From positions 1-64,000 of the forward strand of contig LNDS01000037.1 of assembly GCA_001464835.1 (NCBI GenBank): 64,000 nt of DNA, written 5' to 3'. This document shows, piece after piece, positions 1-8,780 of this stretch. Under the pieces are notes generated by a model, which searched no databases, was not told the origin of the DNA, and saw only the letters and a list, made by a program, of their open reading frames with translations. Position 1 is the stretch's first letter. Each line of letters starts with the position of its first letter. This stretch comes from Rhizobiales bacterium Ga0077525 (GTDB lineage Bacteria; Pseudomonadota; Alphaproteobacteria; Rhizobiales; Xanthobacteraceae). A program made the translations under genes and the position numbers.

Positions 1-2
1 AC

Positions 3-53
3 AGGGGCTTCTGGGCCGGCATGTTCCGCGCTCAGCGCAACTTCTACCCGTAG
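3..53 (+). CDS. 3' end of an unidentified protein (partial)
   Basis: An open frame enters from the left edge and ends at TAG 51-53, encoding a short tail rich in Phe, Arg and Trp that ends in NFYP. The stop lies about 30 bases before a strong intrinsic terminator, which is why I treat this as the end of a real gene and not chance reading. Sixteen residues are too few to name a family. Confidence 0.45.
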   Translation, partial: RGFWAGMFRAQRNFYP

Positions 54-83
54 GATCTTCTCTACGGTTAGCCAAGTCAGGAG

Positions 84-116
84 CCCCCGGCGGGAAACCG
101 CCGGGGGTTCTTTTTT
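84..116 (+). terminator. Rho-independent terminator
   Basis: A perfect 10-bp GC stem (84-93 with 98-107) closed by a GAAA tetraloop is followed by a T-rich run (108-116). It ends the plus-strand gene that enters from the left and lies just beyond the stop of the converging minus-strand hydrolase. Confidence 0.9.
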
Positions 117-132
117 GTAAGCGGTGGAAGCG

Positions 133-1014
133 TTAAACGCGCGCGATGAAAGCGGCGATGCGCGCGATCGTGTCAGGCTCGGCGAGATGCGGCGCGTGAC
201 CCTGATCCTGCACCACCAGCGTTTCCAGCCCGTGCATCGTGCGCCGCGCGGACATGGCCTCGACGGTTGCCGCCGACAGCAGGTCGGAATTCTCGCCGCG
301 GATGACCATCACCGGCACATGGGCCAGCGCGTCGAACTGCGGCCACAGCGGCGGCAGCGGTTTCTCGAAATCGACGCCTTCCAGCGTTTTGGCGAGCGCC
401 ACGTCGTAATCCGGCACCAATTGGCCGTTGACCTCCTTGAAGGTGCGGCGCGCGCTCAACAGCCAGTCCTCAAGTGTCTGCTTCGGAAATTGCGCGGAGA
501 ACAACCGGCGCAATATCTCGGCGGCTTCGTCATAGCTGCGCGGTTGCGGCAGCTTGCCGACATAGCCCTTGATCCGCATGAGGCCCTTGGGCTCGATCAC
601 CGGGCCGATATCGTTGAGTACGACGCCCGCGATGACGCTCGGGCGCAGCGCCGCCATCAGCATGGTCAGAATGCCGCCGCGCGAGGTGCCGATGAAAATC
701 GCCGGCGCGCAGTCCAGCGCGGTCAGCACCGCCAGCACGTCGGCGATCTCGACCTGGAACGAATAGTTGGCTGGATCGCGATCATACGCGGACTGGCCGC
801 GGCCGCGATAATCGAGCGCGACGACGCGGCGCGGCCGCGCCGGGTCGTTGGCTAGGGCGGTGGCAAGCGTTTCGAAGTCGCTACTGCTGCGCGCAAGGCC
901 GGGCAGGCAGACGACCGGCAGCGAGAGTGCGCTGCGCGAACCGTAGTCACGCGCATGCAGCCGGAGACCGTCGGGCGCGGAGATGAAGTGCGAGGTGGGG
1001 GCGGCGTTCGGCAT
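133..1014 (-). CDS. Alpha/beta-fold hydrolase
   Basis: A 293-residue hydrolase of the alpha/beta superfamily. The nucleophile elbow GTSRGG places the catalytic Ser at 111; the oxyanion-hole stretch CLPGLARSS is near 36-44; the acid is probably Asp244 (ENSDLL) and the base His273 (DQGHAPH). No signal peptide is visible, so it is likely cytoplasmic. The substrate cannot be read from the sequence; related proteins are annotated as esterases or 3-oxoadipate enol-lactonase-like enzymes. It lies 41 bases downstream of the lytic transglycosylase on the same strand, so the two are probably co-transcribed. Confidence 0.85.
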   Translation of the reverse strand: MPNAAPTSHFISAPDGLRLHARDYGSRSALSLPVVCLPGLARSSSDFETLATALANDPARPRRVVALDYRGRGQSAYDRDPANYSFQVEIADVLAVLTALDCAPAIFIGTSRGGILTMLMAALRPSVIAGVVLNDIGPVIEPKGLMRIKGYVGKLPQPRSYDEAAEILRRLFSAQFPKQTLEDWLLSARRTFKEVNGQLVPDYDVALAKTLEGVDFEKPLPPLWPQFDALAHVPVMVIRGENSDLLSAATVEAMSARRTMHGLETLVVQDQGHAPHLAEPDTIARIAAFIARV

Positions 1015-1055
1015 GGCCTATTTGTTGCCCGCGTGAGCGGTCGCCGCAAGCGCCG

Positions 1056-3326
1056 TCAATTCGCCGTCGCGCCGCGGCGGATGTCGGCCTCGATTAGGAG
1101 CTTGGTGCCGCCGCCGAAACGGGCGCGATAGACCTGCAGATTTTCCATGATCCGCTGCACGTAATTGCGCGTCTCGGCGATCGGAATGCGTTCGGCCCAG
1201 TCGACCGGATCGACTTTCGGGTCGCGCGGGTCGCCATAGGCGGCGATCCATTGCCGGACGCGGCCGCGCCCCGCATTGTAGCCGGCGAAGGTGAGGAGAT
1301 AGGAGCCGTTATACTGCGACAGCAGCATCGACAGTTCGGCCGCGCCCATTTGCATGTTATAGATAGGATCGGAGAGCAGGCGGGCCGGGTTGTACGGCGC
1401 CTTGTACCGCTTCGAGGAATCTTTGGCCGCGATCGGCGTCACCTGCATGAAGCCCATCGCCTTGGCCGGTGACACGACCTTCTGGTTGAAGTGGCTTTCC
1501 TGGCGCGCGATCGAATAGACCACCGAGGGTTCGACCGGCGGCGCGATCGGCGTGTAGTCTGGCAGGCCGATCACCGGATAGGCGTAATAGTCGAGCGGTA
1601 GGCCGCGGCCGAGGCCGCCTTTGCCGAGCATCAGCATGGCGCGGCCGTCGTTATGTTTGGCGGCGGTTTCGGCCAGCATCGCCATGCCGGCGACGTCGGT
1701 CGAGCTTTCGCCGAGTTCGGCGAAGATCGAGGCCAGCATGTCACGCTCGTCCAGCGCATAGAGGATTTCCACCGCACGCACGACTTCGAGGTTGGCAAGC
1801 TGGGCGCGCTCGGCCCCGGTGAAGACCGGCGGGCCGCGCAAGCCGAGTTCAGGCAGGCCGAGGCGGGCGCGCGCCAGTTGGCCGTAATAGGTGGCGGTGT
1901 GCTCGGCCGCCTTGGCGTAGAAGGCGCGCGCCTGCGCTTGCTGGCCCATTGCCTCGGCGGCGCGGCCTTCCCAATAGCCGCCGCGCGACAGCGCATGCGG
2001 GTTGTTGGTGTTGTCGTTGATCAGCGCAAAGTGCTGCGCGGCCGTGGCCGGGTCCTTGAGGAAGCGCAGCGCGATCCAGCCAGCGGTGAAGTGCTTGTCG
2101 ACGCGGTAATTGCCTTGCGGCGGCACCGCGGCGTCGCGCGCCACGCGGTAGGCGGTTTGCGCGTCGTCGTTGTCGAGCAGGTTGCGGATCAGAATGCGCC
2201 GCTCCTGCCACCATTGATTGACGTCGACTTGCGCTGCCGGATCCTTCGAGGCGGTGAGGATGAGCTTGCCTGCCGCCTCGGGCTGGTCGTTCTTGCGCAG
2301 CCATTGCGCGCGCGCATAAATATAACCGGCGTCCTTTTGTGCCGACGCGGGTACCGCATCGAGCAGCGCCTTGGCGTTGCCGGCTTTCTTGATGACCGCC
2401 GACCAGGCACGCGCGATGGCGAGATCATTGCCGCCGATGCGTTCGGCGGCGCGCATGCCGGCTTCGGTATCGTCTTCGTAGAAGCGCTGGTCCATGCGAA
2501 CTTTGTGATCGGCCGCCGTCAACATGTCGCCGAATTTCTCCAGCACGATTTTTTCGACGTCGGCGCTGGTGTCCTGGTGACGCCAGGCAAAGCGCACCAG
2601 CGATGCCGCGCCGTCGCGGTCGCCTTGCGCGAGAAGCGCGCGCGCCAGAATGTAGCGGCCCTTGGCGGTGGTCGGTTTGGTGGTGGCGAAGAATTGACGC
2701 ACGGTCATGTCGTCGAGCTTGTCGTTCCACAGCGCGTTCTCGGCGCGGCGGCGGAACAAAGGCGCATGCGGCCAGGTCGGGTTGGCGTTGACGAACAGCG
2801 AATAGCGCTGGAACGTCGGCCTGGTGTTGTCGCTGCGCAGCGCAATCCACTCGGCGAGCTTGCGCGCCACCGGATCCGAGATCGACTTCGAGGCGACGTC
2901 GGCGACCGCTTCGTTGCCCTTGCGGGTCGCTTCGATCACCTGCTTGACCAAAGCGATGTCGGATGCCGAGGTCGAGGACGTCGGCGCGACGGAAAAGGGC
3001 CCGGAGGCCGGGCGTGCGATCGGCTTGATGGTTGCGCTGGCGGCAAAAATACCGCCGCGGAGAGCCACGTTGGCCTGGGCATAGGCGTCGTGGCCGGGGC
3101 GAGCGGCAACGGCCGGCTTGGTGGCAGTGACAGGCGGGACGGCGGTCTGGACCTTCGGGCGCACGCGCGGCAGCGGCGCCTTGTCGGGCAGTTTGACGGC
3201 AGCTTTGGCCGGCGCGGCCAAGGCTGTACCCATGACCGTTCCGGACAGGGCCGTCCCAGCACAAACCACGCCGATGGCCACACAGATGCTCTGGAAGCCG
3301 TTAGAAAGCCGTTTCGCTACGTTCAT
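1056..3326 (-). CDS. slt: Soluble lytic murein transglycosylase
   Basis: A 756-residue periplasmic enzyme that cleaves the MurNAc-GlcNAc bond of peptidoglycan to give 1,6-anhydro ends. The N-terminus has a hydrophobic export signal (about 10-38). A long alpha-helical superhelical region follows (roughly 100-580), then a C-terminal SLT domain with catalytic Glu at about 610 in ARQESHFN, plus the family motifs GFMQVTP and AGYNAGRGRV. The length is that expected for Slt70-like proteins. The start at 3326 is preceded by GAGG at good spacing. It is divergent from dapA, which makes a peptidoglycan precursor, across about 250 bases. Confidence 0.93.
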   Translation of the reverse strand: MNVAKRLSNGFQSICVAIGVVCAGTALSGTVMGTALAAPAKAAVKLPDKAPLPRVRPKVQTAVPPVTATKPAVAARPGHDAYAQANVALRGGIFAASATIKPIARPASGPFSVAPTSSTSASDIALVKQVIEATRKGNEAVADVASKSISDPVARKLAEWIALRSDNTRPTFQRYSLFVNANPTWPHAPLFRRRAENALWNDKLDDMTVRQFFATTKPTTAKGRYILARALLAQGDRDGAASLVRFAWRHQDTSADVEKIVLEKFGDMLTAADHKVRMDQRFYEDDTEAGMRAAERIGGNDLAIARAWSAVIKKAGNAKALLDAVPASAQKDAGYIYARAQWLRKNDQPEAAGKLILTASKDPAAQVDVNQWWQERRILIRNLLDNDDAQTAYRVARDAAVPPQGNYRVDKHFTAGWIALRFLKDPATAAQHFALINDNTNNPHALSRGGYWEGRAAEAMGQQAQARAFYAKAAEHTATYYGQLARARLGLPELGLRGPPVFTGAERAQLANLEVVRAVEILYALDERDMLASIFAELGESSTDVAGMAMLAETAAKHNDGRAMLMLGKGGLGRGLPLDYYAYPVIGLPDYTPIAPPVEPSVVYSIARQESHFNQKVVSPAKAMGFMQVTPIAAKDSSKRYKAPYNPARLLSDPIYNMQMGAAELSMLLSQYNGSYLLTFAGYNAGRGRVRQWIAAYGDPRDPKVDPVDWAERIPIAETRNYVQRIMENLQVYRARFGGGTKLLIEADIRRGATAN

Positions 3327-3579
3327 CCAACCTCAGCCCTTATAGTAAGCCCCAATGTCGGCTCTCGTCCGACTCAAATGGCTTCACGCCAATATAGCCC
3401 GCATAAGGCAATTTCGTTGATGAGAGGCTACTTTAAGGAGCCTCCCAGCGTCAGCGTTATGCCACGACGGCGGCAAAAACGGGGCGACTGGATGGTTTGC
3501 CGGTTAACGGGGCTTTCGCCCGTCCCGGCGACCCGATATCAAGGGACTGTTGAATTTAAGGCCGGGACGGAGTGTCGCC

Positions 3580-4491
3580 ATGACTGCCAATGGAACTTTC
3601 AAGGGGCCTAAGACGGGCTTTCGCGGATCCTTCACCGCGCTGGTCACGCCGTTCAAAAACGGCGCCGTCGATGAGAAGGCGTTCCGCGAGCTGATCGACT
3701 GGCAGATCGCCGAAGGCACCAACGGCCTGGTGCCGGTCGGCACCACCGGCGAGAGCCCGACGCTCAGCCATGACGAACACCGGCGCGTCGTCGAATGGTG
3801 CATCGATCAGGCCAAGGGCCGCGTCCCGGTGATCGCCGGCGCCGGATCGAACTCGACCGCCGAGGCGATCTCGCTGGCCCAGCATGCCGAGAAGGCCGGC
3901 GCCGATGCCGTGCTGGTGGTGACGCCGTATTACAACAAGCCGACGCAAGAGGGCATGTATCAGCACTTCAAGGCGGTCAACGACGCCATCGGCATTCCGA
4001 TCGTCATCTACAATATCCCGCCGCGTTCGGTGGTGGACATGTCGGTCGAGACCATGACGCGGCTGTTCGAGTTGAAGAACATCGCCGGCGTCAAGGACGC
4101 CACCGCCAACCTTGCGCGCGTGTCGCAGCAGCGCCACGCCATGGGTCCGGATTTCCTGCAGATGTCCGGCGAGGACATGACGGCGCTCGCTTATATGGCG
4201 GCCGGCGGCCATGGCTGCATTTCCGTCGTCTCGAACGTCGCGCCGAAACTGTGCGCCGATCTGATGAAGGCTGTGTTCAAGGGCGACTATGCCGACGCCC
4301 TCAAAATCCAGGACCGGCTGACGCCGCTGCACGACGCCATCTTCAAGGAGCCGGGGCTCGCCGGCGCCAAGCATGGCCTGGCGCTGCTCGGCCGCGTCAC
4401 GGAGGAAGTACGCCTGCCGCTGATGACGGTGACGCCGCCGACCGGCAAGGTGATCCGCGACGCCATGGTCTTCGCCGGGCTGATCAACTAG
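3580..4491 (+). CDS. dapA: 4-hydroxy-tetrahydrodipicolinate synthase
   Basis: Condenses pyruvate with aspartate semialdehyde, the first committed step to meso-diaminopimelate and lysine. The 303-residue protein carries the class I aldolase-type signatures: GTTGE (Thr55/Thr56), PYYNKP (Tyr118/119), catalytic Tyr144 in YNIPPRS, and the Schiff-base Lys172 in GVKDAT. I chose ATG 3580, which has a GGACGGAG ribosome site, over an upstream in-frame TTG at 3550. It is followed 25 bases later by mscL. About 253 bases separate it from the divergent slt, enough for both promoters. Confidence 0.96.
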   Translation: MTANGTFKGPKTGFRGSFTALVTPFKNGAVDEKAFRELIDWQIAEGTNGLVPVGTTGESPTLSHDEHRRVVEWCIDQAKGRVPVIAGAGSNSTAEAISLAQHAEKAGADAVLVVTPYYNKPTQEGMYQHFKAVNDAIGIPIVIYNIPPRSVVDMSVETMTRLFELKNIAGVKDATANLARVSQQRHAMGPDFLQMSGEDMTALAYMAAGGHGCISVVSNVAPKLCADLMKAVFKGDYADALKIQDRLTPLHDAIFKEPGLAGAKHGLALLGRVTEEVRLPLMTVTPPTGKVIRDAMVFAGLIN

Positions 4492-4516
4492 CGGCGGAAG
4501 GCGGGAGCCGAGAGCG

Positions 4517-4924
4517 ATGCTCGAGGAGTTCAAGAAGTTCGCGCTGCGCGGCAATGTCGTCGATCTCGCCGTCGGCGTGATCATCGGCGCCGCCTTCGGC
4601 AGCATCGTCTCGTCACTGGTCGGCGACATCATCATGCCGGTGATCGGCGCGCTGACCGGCGGGTTGGACTTCTCCAACTACTTTGTGCCGCTCTCGTCCA
4701 AGGTCACGGCCGATACTTTGGTGGAGGCTAAAAAGCAAGGCGCTGTATTGGCTTACGGAAGTTTTCTAACGATAACGCTTAACTTTATCATCATTGCTTT
4801 TGTGCTGTTTCTGGCGATCCGGGCGCTCAGCCGTTTGATCAAGAAGGAAGCCGAAAAGGCCCCTCCGGTGTCGAAGCAGGAGCTGCTGCTGGCCGAGATC
4901 AGGGACCTGTTGAAGAAGCCTTGA
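4517..4924 (+). CDS. mscL: Large-conductance mechanosensitive channel
   Basis: A 135-residue inner-membrane channel that opens under membrane tension to release solutes during hypo-osmotic shock. The N-terminus has the family pattern: an amphipathic helix ending [19 protein letters not shown], the pore-lining first membrane helix, then a periplasmic loop (about 45-75), a second membrane helix (about 78-100), and a charged C-terminal bundle. The length is normal for MscL. It follows dapA by 25 bases and may be read with it. Confidence 0.95.
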   Translation: MLEEFKKFALRGNVVDLAVGVIIGAAFGSIVSSLVGDIIMPVIGALTGGLDFSNYFVPLSSKVTADTLVEAKKQGAVLAYGSFLTITLNFIIIAFVLFLAIRALSRLIKKEAEKAPPVSKQELLLAEIRDLLKKP

Positions 4925-5336
4925 TCCGGGCTGCCGCTCTGTGCGCGGCGGAATGTGGGCTAGCGGACTTAATTGAAACACCTTGCGCGCGCTAGGATGG
5001 CGTGTCGTCTCTCGCGGCAATCGTTTCTCACGGCAATCGTTTCTCACTTATAGTTTGTCAGCCGGCCTCCGATCGAGGCGCCGGTTAAAAAAATTCTCCG
5101 CGCCGAGACACCGCGGATCCGGCATTTCGCCCATCAAATCCGGATTTGTCATCCGCGTCGACCGGGGGCCGCGTCGCGCGATCTTTCCGGGCGGCTGTCA
5201 ACAGTACGTCGCCTACCGCACAGACGGTTCCGCGAAGCTAGCTTAAGCCTTTCATGCAAATACGGCGGCACGCCCCCTCGGAGCGCGTGCATTTTCCGCC
5301 TTCGGCCGCCCGACCGATCGGGCGGGATTATGCAAT
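4925..5336 (+). other. Intergenic region between mscL and the Crp/Fnr gene
   Basis: About 410 bases without a convincing gene. Short open frames here lack family features and good ribosome sites. The region contains a perfect 16-base tandem duplication (5015-5046) and presumably the promoter of the downstream regulator. No terminator with a T run was seen after mscL. Confidence 0.6.
5015..5046. repeat. Two perfect 16-base tandem copies
   Basis: The unit CGGCAATCGTTTCTCA occurs at 5015-5030 and again, without change, at 5031-5046. It lies in the intergenic region upstream of the Crp/Fnr regulator gene. Confidence 0.9.
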
Positions 5337-6056
5337 ATGGAATTCCCCGCTTTGGGCGTGTCCAACCGGTTGCTCGATTCACTGCCGCCTGCAGAAGCTG
5401 CGCTGCTCAAGCCGCAGCTCAAAACCATTAAAATGGTGCAGGGCACCTTGTTGCAGGAGCCCGGCGATCAGATCGGCCACATCTATTTTCCGCTCAGCGG
5501 CATGATTTCGCTGCTCGCGGTGATGAAGCAGGGCAACTCGGTGGAAGTTGCAACCGTCGGCCGCGAGGGCACGGTCGGCGCCATGTCGGGATTTGGACCG
5601 CGTCATGCTTTCACCCGCGCGATCGTCCAGGTCGAAGGAACTGCGGCGCGCATATCGACACAACATTTCCAGGAAGCGATGAAGAAAAGCGCGTCGTTGC
5701 GCGAAATGGTAGTCCGCTTCAACGAAGGCCTGTTGGCCCAGGTGCAGCAGACCGCGGCCTGCAATGCGCTCCATGACCTCGAACAGCGCCTGTGCCGCTG
5801 GCTCCTGCAAACGCAGGATCGCGCCGGCGGCGACATGATCACGCTGACCCACGAATTCCTGTCGCAGATGCTGGCGGTGCGCCGCACCACGGTGACCTTG
5901 GTCGCCCGCAGTCTGCAGGACGCCGGCGCCATCGAATACCGGCGCGGCAAGATCAAGATTGTCGATCGGCGCAAGCTCGAGAAGCGGGCCTGCGAATGCT
6001 ACAAGGTGGTCAGCCAGCAGATCGACAAGCACCTGCCGGGCGCCAAGGCTAGCTGA
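5337..6056 (+). CDS. Crp/Fnr family transcriptional regulator
   Basis: A 239-residue regulator. Residues about 20-140 form a cyclic-nucleotide-binding-type beta barrel (GDQIGHIYFPLSGMISLL, then GREGTVGAM). Residues about 160-225 form a winged helix-turn-helix with the pattern LTHEFLSQMLAVRRTTVTLV followed by YRRGKIKIVDR. No N-terminal Cys cluster is present, so it is not an oxygen-sensing Fnr. The ligand is unknown; this subfamily is abundant in Bradyrhizobium-like genomes. The stop codon lies inside a 13-base tandem repeat. Confidence 0.9.
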   Translation: MEFPALGVSNRLLDSLPPAEAALLKPQLKTIKMVQGTLLQEPGDQIGHIYFPLSGMISLLAVMKQGNSVEVATVGREGTVGAMSGFGPRHAFTRAIVQVEGTAARISTQHFQEAMKKSASLREMVVRFNEGLLAQVQQTAACNALHDLEQRLCRWLLQTQDRAGGDMITLTHEFLSQMLAVRRTTVTLVARSLQDAGAIEYRRGKIKIVDRRKLEKRACECYKVVSQQIDKHLPGAKAS

Positions 6057-6080
6057 CCTGGCTAGCTGACCTGGCTAGCT
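6048..6080. repeat. 13-base tandem repeat across two converging stop codons
   Basis: The unit GCTAGCTGACCTG occurs at 6048-6060 and 6061-6073, followed by a partial third copy at 6074-6080. The first copy holds the TGA of the Crp/Fnr gene (6054-6056). The partial copy holds the TAG of the converging DUF6894-like gene (6077-6075, minus strand). Confidence 0.9.
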
Positions 6081-6329
6081 CTTGCGGGTGCGCCGGGCGC
6101 GCGTCGGCTCGCCGAGTTGCAGCGTGAAAACCTGGTGGCCGGTCTCGTCGATAACCTGAACCGACCAATAAAGCCCTGCATTGCCATTGAATTGTGCCGC
6201 CTGGCGGCTAAATGCCTGCGTAAAGGCCGAGGCATGTTGGCGGGCGGCGGAGGCGTCGGCGAAAACCTGTCCGCCGCTGTCGGGAATCCTGGTCAAACCG
6301 TCGGTCAGCTGAAAGTAGAATTTGGGCAA
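6075..6329 (-). CDS. DUF6894-like small protein
   Basis: A predicted 84-residue protein beginning with the pattern PKFYFQLTDG, typical of small rhizobial proteins with a beta-hairpin start, then a helical stretch SAARQHASAFTQAF and a strand ending VFTLQL. I chose the TTG at 6329 because AGGAAGG lies seven bases upstream and homologues start here; an open frame continues further upstream to 6488 but has no family features. Its function is unknown. It converges on the Crp/Fnr gene, and its tail is rich in Arg/Lys (TRARRTRKS). Confidence 0.7.
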   Translation of the reverse strand: MPKFYFQLTDGLTRIPDSGGQVFADASAARQHASAFTQAFSRQAAQFNGNAGLYWSVQVIDETGHQVFTLQLGEPTRARRTRKS

Positions 6330-6478
6330 AAGGTGGCCTTCCTGCGCGTGGGCAGGGTACTCGAGCACTATGTCGGGCACCATACAGAGCCAAGTCGTGG
6401 CGGTCCCGATCGTTCCATCTGGCGGGCACAAGGGCGCCGTGGCATAGCTCTGACTAAATAAGCGGAATTGGGATTGGA

Positions 6479-6952
6479 ATGGCGGCAAAACCGGAAAAGC
6501 GCCTGCGCGCGGTGGCTGAGAACCGCAAGGCGCGCTTCAATTACGAAATCGGCGAAGTCTTCGAGGCCGGCATTGTGCTGACCGGCAGCGAGGTGAAGTC
6601 GCTGCGCGCCGGCAAGGCGACCATTGCCGAGTCCTATGCCGACGCCAAGAACGGCGAAATCTGGCTGATCAATTCCAACATTCCGGAATACCGGCAGGCG
6701 CACCAGTTCAACCATCTGCCGAAGCGGCCGCGCAAGCTGCTGCTGCACCTGCGCCAGATCAACAAGCTCGCCGGCGCGGTCGAGCGCGAAGGTATGACTT
6801 TGGTGCCGCTCAAGATCTATTTCAACGACCGCGGCCGCGCCAAGATCGAAGTCGCGCTCGCCAAGGGCAAGAAGCTGCACGACAAGCGCGAGACTGAAAA
6901 AGCGCGCGACTGGCAGCGGGATCGTAGCCGCATCATGCGGGATAAGGGGTGA
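6479..6952 (+). CDS. smpB: tmRNA-binding protein SmpB
   Basis: A 157-residue partner of tmRNA in rescuing stalled ribosomes. It shows the conserved OB-fold core: [20 protein letters not shown], then [19 protein letters not shown], and the basic C-terminal tail [19 protein letters not shown] that inserts in the empty mRNA channel. Its length is standard. The gene is followed by a long palindromic repeat and then by the converging sodC. The tmRNA gene itself was not found in the window. Confidence 0.97.
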   Translation: MAAKPEKRLRAVAENRKARFNYEIGEVFEAGIVLTGSEVKSLRAGKATIAESYADAKNGEIWLINSNIPEYRQAHQFNHLPKRPRKLLLHLRQINKLAGAVEREGMTLVPLKIYFNDRGRAKIEVALAKGKKLHDKRETEKARDWQRDRSRIMRDKG

Positions 6953-6963
6953 GCCCAATCGGT

Positions 6964-7063
6964 CTCATCCTGAGGAGCGCTCCGAAGGAGCGCGTCTCGA
7001 AGGATGCGGCCGCCCCATCCTTCGAGACGCATCGCGCGATGGCGCGATGCTCCTCAGGATGAG
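6964..7063. repeat. Long imperfect palindrome, REP-like
   Basis: About 100 bases between converging smpB and sodC. The left end, CTCATCCTGAGGAGCG, is the reverse complement of the right end, GCTCCTCAGGATGAG. Internal arms TCTCGAAGGATG and CATCCTTCGAGA also pair. The same arm motifs recur at 34263-34377. It may serve as a bidirectional transcription end. Confidence 0.85.
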
Positions 7064-7082
7064 GCGGGTTTGGTTGCGAGTC

Positions 7083-7601
7083 TTACTGCACCACCCCGCA
7101 CGCAATGCGCCCGCCGGCCTCGCCGGTCGGATCGGTCTTGTAGTCGTCGCTGCCGGCGTGAATGATCATGGCCGAGCCGTCGGCATCGAACAGCGAATTC
7201 GGCTTGCCCTTTTCCAGCGTGATGGCCGCGTTGACGACCTCGACGGTGAGGTCGCCACTTTGCGGAATGTGGAGGTTCGGCATGTCGCCGGCATGAGCGC
7301 CGTCATTGGCCAGGAGGCCGTGCTTCTTGCTGTCCGGGTTGAAGTGACCGCCGGCGGAGGTAAAGGGCGCTTCGCATTTGCCGGTCTGATGGACGTGGAA
7401 CGCGTGCTCGCCCGGCGGCAGGCCCTTGACCGACACATTGATCAGGACACCGCGCGGCGTCTGCGTCAAATTGACCGAACCGACTTCCTTGCCCTGGGCA
7501 TCCTTCAGAGGGGCGCTGGCGGTCTGGGCGGCGGCGGGCAGGGCCGTTGCGGCGCACAACAGCGCGGCGGCAATACCGGCCTTGATGATCGTTCTGGTCA
7601 T
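7083..7601 (-). CDS. sodC: Periplasmic Cu/Zn superoxide dismutase
   Basis: Dismutates superoxide in the periplasm. The 172-residue precursor has a signal peptide ending ALPAAA (about 1-25). Metal ligands are all visible: copper His69, His71, His86 and His148; zinc His86 (bridging), His94, His103 and Asp106. The disulfide pair is Cys76/Cys168, and the C-terminal GRIACGVV block is present. ATG 7601 has GAAGGAG upstream and gives a clean signal peptide, so the longer open frame is not used. It is divergent from the VOC gene and converges on smpB. Confidence 0.96.
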   Translation of the reverse strand: MTRTIIKAGIAAALLCAATALPAAAQTASAPLKDAQGKEVGSVNLTQTPRGVLINVSVKGLPPGEHAFHVHQTGKCEAPFTSAGGHFNPDSKKHGLLANDGAHAGDMPNLHIPQSGDLTVEVVNAAITLEKGKPNSLFDADGSAMIIHAGSDDYKTDPTGEAGGRIACGVVQ

Positions 7602-7716
7602 TGGAAATGCTCCTTCTTTTGCATTCATTGCGTTATTGGCGGTTTTGTACCGGCGCGCTTGACCCGGCCTTCGCCATAGCGATGCTGTCATCAGCAATTA
7701 CCCCGGGCGGTTCATC

Positions 7717-8100
7717 ATGGTTCCAACAAAACTCGATCATTGCGTTATTCATGTGTCTGAGTGGCAGCGCTCCAACCGCTTCTATACCGAGGTGATGGGT
7801 GCCGAGCTGATAACGCGGCCGGCCGGCGGCTTTGCCTATCGTTTCGGCGACAAGCAGCTCAACGTGCACGGGCCGGGCGTGCAGCCTGCCGAGGTGGCGC
7901 GGCTGCCGGTGCAGCCGGGCAACAGCGATCTCTGCTTCGAGTGGGACGGGCCGATTGCGGAGGCAATCGCGCATCTTGAGAAGCAGGGCATCGCGGTCGA
8001 GCGCGGACCGATGCGGCGCAACGGCGCCAAGGGAGACGGCACCTCGGTCTATTTCCGCGACCCGGACGGCTCGCTGATGGAGTTCATGAGCTACGTTTAG
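7717..8100 (+). CDS. VOC/glyoxalase-fold protein
   Basis: A 127-residue protein of the vicinal oxygen chelate superfamily. It has two beta-alpha-beta-beta-beta modules: KLDHCVIHVSEWQRSNRFY at the start and SVYFRDPDGSLMEFMSYV at the end. Candidate metal ligands are His8, His53 and Glu near 122. Members include glyoxalases, dioxygenases and fosfomycin-resistance-like enzymes; the sequence does not decide between them. Its stop overlaps by four bases the stop of the converging uracil-DNA glycosylase gene. Confidence 0.85.
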   Translation: MVPTKLDHCVIHVSEWQRSNRFYTEVMGAELITRPAGGFAYRFGDKQLNVHGPGVQPAEVARLPVQPGNSDLCFEWDGPIAEAIAHLEKQGIAVERGPMRRNGAKGDGTSVYFRDPDGSLMEFMSYV

Positions 8101-8771
8101 GCGGCGTCCAGATACCCACGCACCGACCTGAACACGTCGCGAAACATATCGGTCGTCAGTACGCCGGTATTGGTGTTGTAACGCGAGCAGTGATAGCTCG
8201 AAAACAAGGCGATCTCGCCGGGGCCTTGGTGCGGAAGCATGTTCTTGCCGGCGTGCTTGAACGGCATCGCCGATTTCTTCGCGGCGAAAGCTGTCAGCAC
8301 GCTGGCATGCGCAATGGCGCCGAGCGCGACAATGGCGCGCAGCTTCGTCATTTCGGCAATCGTGGGTTTGAGAAAGTCGCGGCAGGTATTGATCTCGAGC
8401 GTGGTCGGCTTGTTTTCCGGCGGCACGCAGCGCACCGCATTGCTGATGCGGCAATCGGTCAGCGTCAGGCCGTCGTCAATGCGGGCGTCGAATGTGCCCT
8501 TGGCGAAACCGAATTCGCCAAGCGTGGCGTACAAGAGGATGCCGGCATAGTCGCCGGTGAACGGACGGCCGGTGCGGTTGGCGCCTTGCAAGCCGGGCGC
8601 CAGGCCGACGATCAGCAGGCGGGCATCGCTCGACCCGAAAGAGGGCACCGGCGCATTGAACCAGGAAGGCTCCCTGGCGCGCCATGTGTCGCGGAATGCC
8701 GCCAGCCGCGGACAGCGCGGGCAATTCCGCGACGGCTCACTTGGCGAAGCCGGTGCGGAAGGCAGCGGCAT
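8097..8771 (-). CDS. Family 5 uracil-DNA glycosylase (UdgB-like)
   Basis: Removes uracil and possibly other deaminated bases from DNA. The 224-residue protein has Cys17, Cys20, Cys115 and Cys130 positioned as ligands of a [4Fe-4S] cluster. It also has the family motif GLAPGLQGANRTGRPFTGD (about 56-74) and a late YHCSRYNTNTG loop containing the catalytic-region His. It lacks the polar residue of family 4 in motif 1, which points to family 5. It begins nine bases after the stop of the NYN-domain gene on the same strand, so the two are likely one operon. Confidence 0.88.
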   Translation of the reverse strand: MPLPSAPASPSEPSRNCPRCPRLAAFRDTWRAREPSWFNAPVPSFGSSDARLLIVGLAPGLQGANRTGRPFTGDYAGILLYATLGEFGFAKGTFDARIDDGLTLTDCRISNAVRCVPPENKPTTLEINTCRDFLKPTIAEMTKLRAIVALGAIAHASVLTAFAAKKSAMPFKHAGKNMLPHQGPGEIALFSSYHCSRYNTNTGVLTTDMFRDVFRSVRGYLDAA

Positions 8772-8780
8772 GGGGCGATC

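Noticed and set aside
1653..3611. 652-codon open frame antisense to slt
   Set aside because: High-GC shadow of the lytic transglycosylase frame; repetitive Arg/Gly/Ala composition and no domain features.
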